The notes below the pieces were generated by a model. It saw only the letters and a list, made by a program, of their open reading frames with translations, did no database searches and was not told where the DNA came from. The position numbers and the translations under genes are program-made. 46,407 nucleotides of DNA from an uncultured Verrucomicrobia subdivision 3 bacterium (GTDB lineage Bacteria; Verrucomicrobiota; Verrucomicrobiia; Limisphaerales; UBA11358), in assembly GCA_903842235.1 (NCBI GenBank), contig CAIMLG010000198.1, positions 1 through 46,407 on the forward strand, written 5' to 3'. Below are positions 44,585-46,407 of the stretch, one piece after another (the first letter of the stretch is position 1; each line of letters starts with the position of its first letter).

Positions 44585-46180
44585 ATGAAACCAGGACAAA
44601 AATCGAGCTGTATTGGCCGGCTGCTGCTGTTGCTGGCCGGGGTGGGATTCTCGGTCTCGGCCCAGCCAGCGTCTCCGGCCCGCCCCAATCTTGTGGTCAT
44701 CGTGGCCGACGATCTGGGCTATGGCGACTTGGGCTGCTACGGCGCGACCAAGATCAAAACCCCCGCCGTGGATCATTTGGCCCGCCAGGGGCTGCGCTTC
44801 ACCCAAGCCTACGCGCCGGCGTCCACCTGCACGCCTTCGCGCTATGCGCTGCTGACCGGCGACTATGCCTGGCGGCAGACGGCGAAGAAGACGTCCATTT
44901 TGGATGGCGACGCGCCGCTGGCCATTGAGCCGGGCACGCCGACGTTGCCGGAGCTGTTGCGGCGGGCGGGCTACGTCACGGGCATCGTGGGCAAATGGCA
45001 TTTGGGCTTGGGCGATGGCCAGACGCCCGTGGATTTTAATCGGGAAATTAAGCCCGGCCCGCGGGAAGTGGGGTTTGATTATTCCTACATCATTCCCGCC
45101 ACAGTGGACCGCGTGCCCAGCGTCTGGCTGGAGAATCAGAAAGTGGTGGGGCTCGATCCGGCGGACCCGATCACCGTCAGCTACCGGATCAATCTGAGTG
45201 ACGATTCCACCGGCCTCCAGCATCCGGAACGGCTCAAACAACCGGCGGACCGGCAGCACGCCGGCACGATCGTCAATGGCATCAGCCGCATCGGCTACAT
45301 GAAGGGCGGCCACGCGGCCCGTTTCAAGGACGAAGAACTGCCCGGCACCGTGGTGGCCAAGACCGTGGCGTTCCTGGAAGCCCACCAAACGCAGCCGTTC
45401 TTCCTCTACGTGGGCCTGTTTGAGCCGCATGTGCCGCGCGTGGCGGCCACGAATTTCACCGGCACCAGCGACTGCGGCGTGCGCGGCGATGTGATTCAGC
45501 AGCTGGATGGGGAGACCGGCAAAATCCTGGAAACGCTCGACCGGTTGCAGTTGGCCAGCAACACCGTGGTGCTCTTTACCAGCGACAATGGCCCGATCTT
45601 CTTTGACGGCTATTTTGATCGCTCGCAGGAAGACGCCCACGGGCATCAGCCGGCGGGCGGATTGCGCGGCTGGAAATATCTGGTTTATGAGGGGAGCACG
45701 CGGGTGCCGCTGATCGTCCGCTGGCCGGGCCAAGTGCCGGTGGGCGTTTCCCACCGGATGTTTTGCCTGACGGATGTGCTGGCCACCGGCGGCGCATTGG
45801 CCGGCGTCCAAGTGCCGGACCACGCGGGCGTGGACAGTTTGAATCAATTGCCCGGGCTGCTCGGAAAGCCTTCCCCCGCCATCCGCACCTCCGTCGTGCA
45901 ACAAGGCACTTCCGGAGCGTATGCGATCCGCGAGGGCGATTGGAAATATATTCCCGCCACCGGCCCGGCCGCCGCCAGTGGCGTGGGCTCAGGGGCCAAC
46001 CCCAGCGACCCACGGTTTGCGGCGGCGATCATTCTGGAACCGCTGCTCTACCAGCTGGCGAGCGACCCGACGGAAAAGACCAATCTCGCCGCGCAATTCC
46101 CGCAAAAGGTTCAAGAGCTGTCGGCTTTGCTGGCGGAAATCCGGGCGCAGGGCACGGCGAAAGCGCGGGCCGGCGATTAA
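44585..46180 (+). CDS. Secreted sulfatase (type I, Cys-type), arylsulfatase-like
   Basis: This 531-residue protein has a signal peptide (GRLLLLLAGVGFSVSAQ). The signature STCTPSRYALLTG carries C82 in C-T-P-S-R, the formylglycine precursor. Other blocks are VVIVADDLGYGDLGCYGATK, VTGIVGKWHLGLG, FFLYVGLFEPHVPR and VVLFTSDNGPIFFDGYF. It is longer than its neighbour, with an insert in the middle (DSTGLQHPERLKQPADRQHA), which may mean a different glycan specificity. It is placed just after the first sulfatase. Both presumably act on the same sulfated polymer, but no transporter or glycosidase is adjacent. Confidence 0.92.
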   Translation: MKPGQKSSCIGRLLLLLAGVGFSVSAQPASPARPNLVVIVADDLGYGDLGCYGATKIKTPAVDHLARQGLRFTQAYAPASTCTPSRYALLTGDYAWRQTAKKTSILDGDAPLAIEPGTPTLPELLRRAGYVTGIVGKWHLGLGDGQTPVDFNREIKPGPREVGFDYSYIIPATVDRVPSVWLENQKVVGLDPADPITVSYRINLSDDSTGLQHPERLKQPADRQHAGTIVNGISRIGYMKGGHAARFKDEELPGTVVAKTVAFLEAHQTQPFFLYVGLFEPHVPRVAATNFTGTSDCGVRGDVIQQLDGETGKILETLDRLQLASNTVVLFTSDNGPIFFDGYFDRSQEDAHGHQPAGGLRGWKYLVYEGSTRVPLIVRWPGQVPVGVSHRMFCLTDVLATGGALAGVQVPDHAGVDSLNQLPGLLGKPSPAIRTSVVQQGTSGAYAIREGDWKYIPATGPAAASGVGSGANPSDPRFAAAIILEPLLYQLASDPTEKTNLAAQFPQKVQELSALLAEIRAQGTAKARAGD

Positions 46181-46407
46181 TGGTTGCCGGTCGGGGGCCC
46201 GGCCCGCTCACCCCTAGCGCCGGAGGGCCGGCGCACTTCACGGCGCTCCGCGCGGTTCGGGCGCAACCGTGAACTGCTGGCCGTTTTGGAATGCGGCGGC
46301 CCTTCCACCGCGCTGCCCGGAACGACGATGGAATCAACCGGTGGGGCGAGCGTCCCCGCGAGCCGCGCCTTGCGGCGGGCCACTGTGGGGAACCGGCTCG
46401 CGGGGAC
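46181..46407. repeat. GC-rich intergenic repeat with a 13-bp inverted repeat at the window end
   Basis: There is no gene between the sulfatase stop and the window edge. GTCCCCGCGAGCC at 46352-46364 is the perfect reverse complement of GGCTCGCGGGGAC at 46395-46407, the last 13 bases. The phrase GGCTCGCGGGGAC followed by GCTCGCCCC is one I recall as a dispersed intergenic repeat in Verrucomicrobia. The element probably continues beyond the window. Confidence 0.5.

Noticed and set aside
44339..45904. 521-residue minus-strand open frame opposite the second sulfatase
   Set aside because: It is an antisense shadow of a gene with clear sulfatase motifs, and it has no domain.
1..46407. CRISPR arrays or transposase genes
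   Set aside because: I saw no regularly spaced direct repeats of the usual 25-37 bases and no transposase or integrase motif in any frame.

Overview
The window looks like chromosome from a high-GC member of the Verrucomicrobiota (a Pedosphaera/Limisphaerales-like lineage is my guess). The signs are: a prepilin-type secreted protein with the [16 protein letters not shown] leader; a giant secreted protein of autotransporter-associated beta-strand repeats with the C-terminus typical of the phylum; an ECF sigma factor carrying a membrane segment and a C-terminal extra domain; paired sulfatases; a propeller-type sensor kinase; and dispersed intergenic repeat phrases. No rRNA, tRNA, CRISPR array or transposase was found.

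Region 1 (1-6705, minus strand). A PAP2-phosphatase/GT39-glycosyltransferase fusion is followed by a Pls-type single-module peptide synthetase: adenylation and carrier domains, then six membrane segments interleaved with three left-handed-helix-like domains. This is the architecture of the epsilon-poly-L-lysine synthetase of Streptomyces. The next gene overlaps it by ATGA and is probably the phosphopantetheinyl transferase that arms its carrier domain; it runs off the window. Together they look like a poly-amino-acid (cationic homopolymer) pathway and are the strongest candidate here for an undescribed system.

Region 2 (6706-10014). An intergenic stretch with dispersed repeats leads into a lower-GC accessory island of four small minus-strand genes. 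One is an HNH-type nuclease; the other three are unrecognised and tightly coupled.

Region 3 (10015-21090, minus strand). One long operon reads: ECF sigma factor with a caspase/C13-like domain that has lost its catalytic residues, MoxR ATPase, DUF58, BatA-type vWA protein, a large membrane coiled-coil protein, a second vWA protein and a DUF4159 protein. Several junctions overlap by 4 bases. A minus-strand intrinsic terminator lies beyond the last gene.

Region 4 (21091-31067). A secreted beta-strand-repeat protein and a prepilin-like protein (plus strand) converge with a NarL-type response regulator and its giant propeller sensor kinase (minus strand).

Region 5 (31068-46407) is mostly metabolic and housekeeping: GNAT acetyltransferase, phospholipase-D/cardiolipin-synthase-like protein, secreted DUF4412 protein, GTP-type PEP carboxykinase, P1B-4 metal ATPase, 3-dehydroquinate synthase, site-2 protease-like M50 peptidase, Tex, an unknown protein coupled to Tex, and two secreted sulfatases. 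The window ends in a GC-rich intergenic inverted repeat. All functional calls come from reading motifs; no database search was possible.
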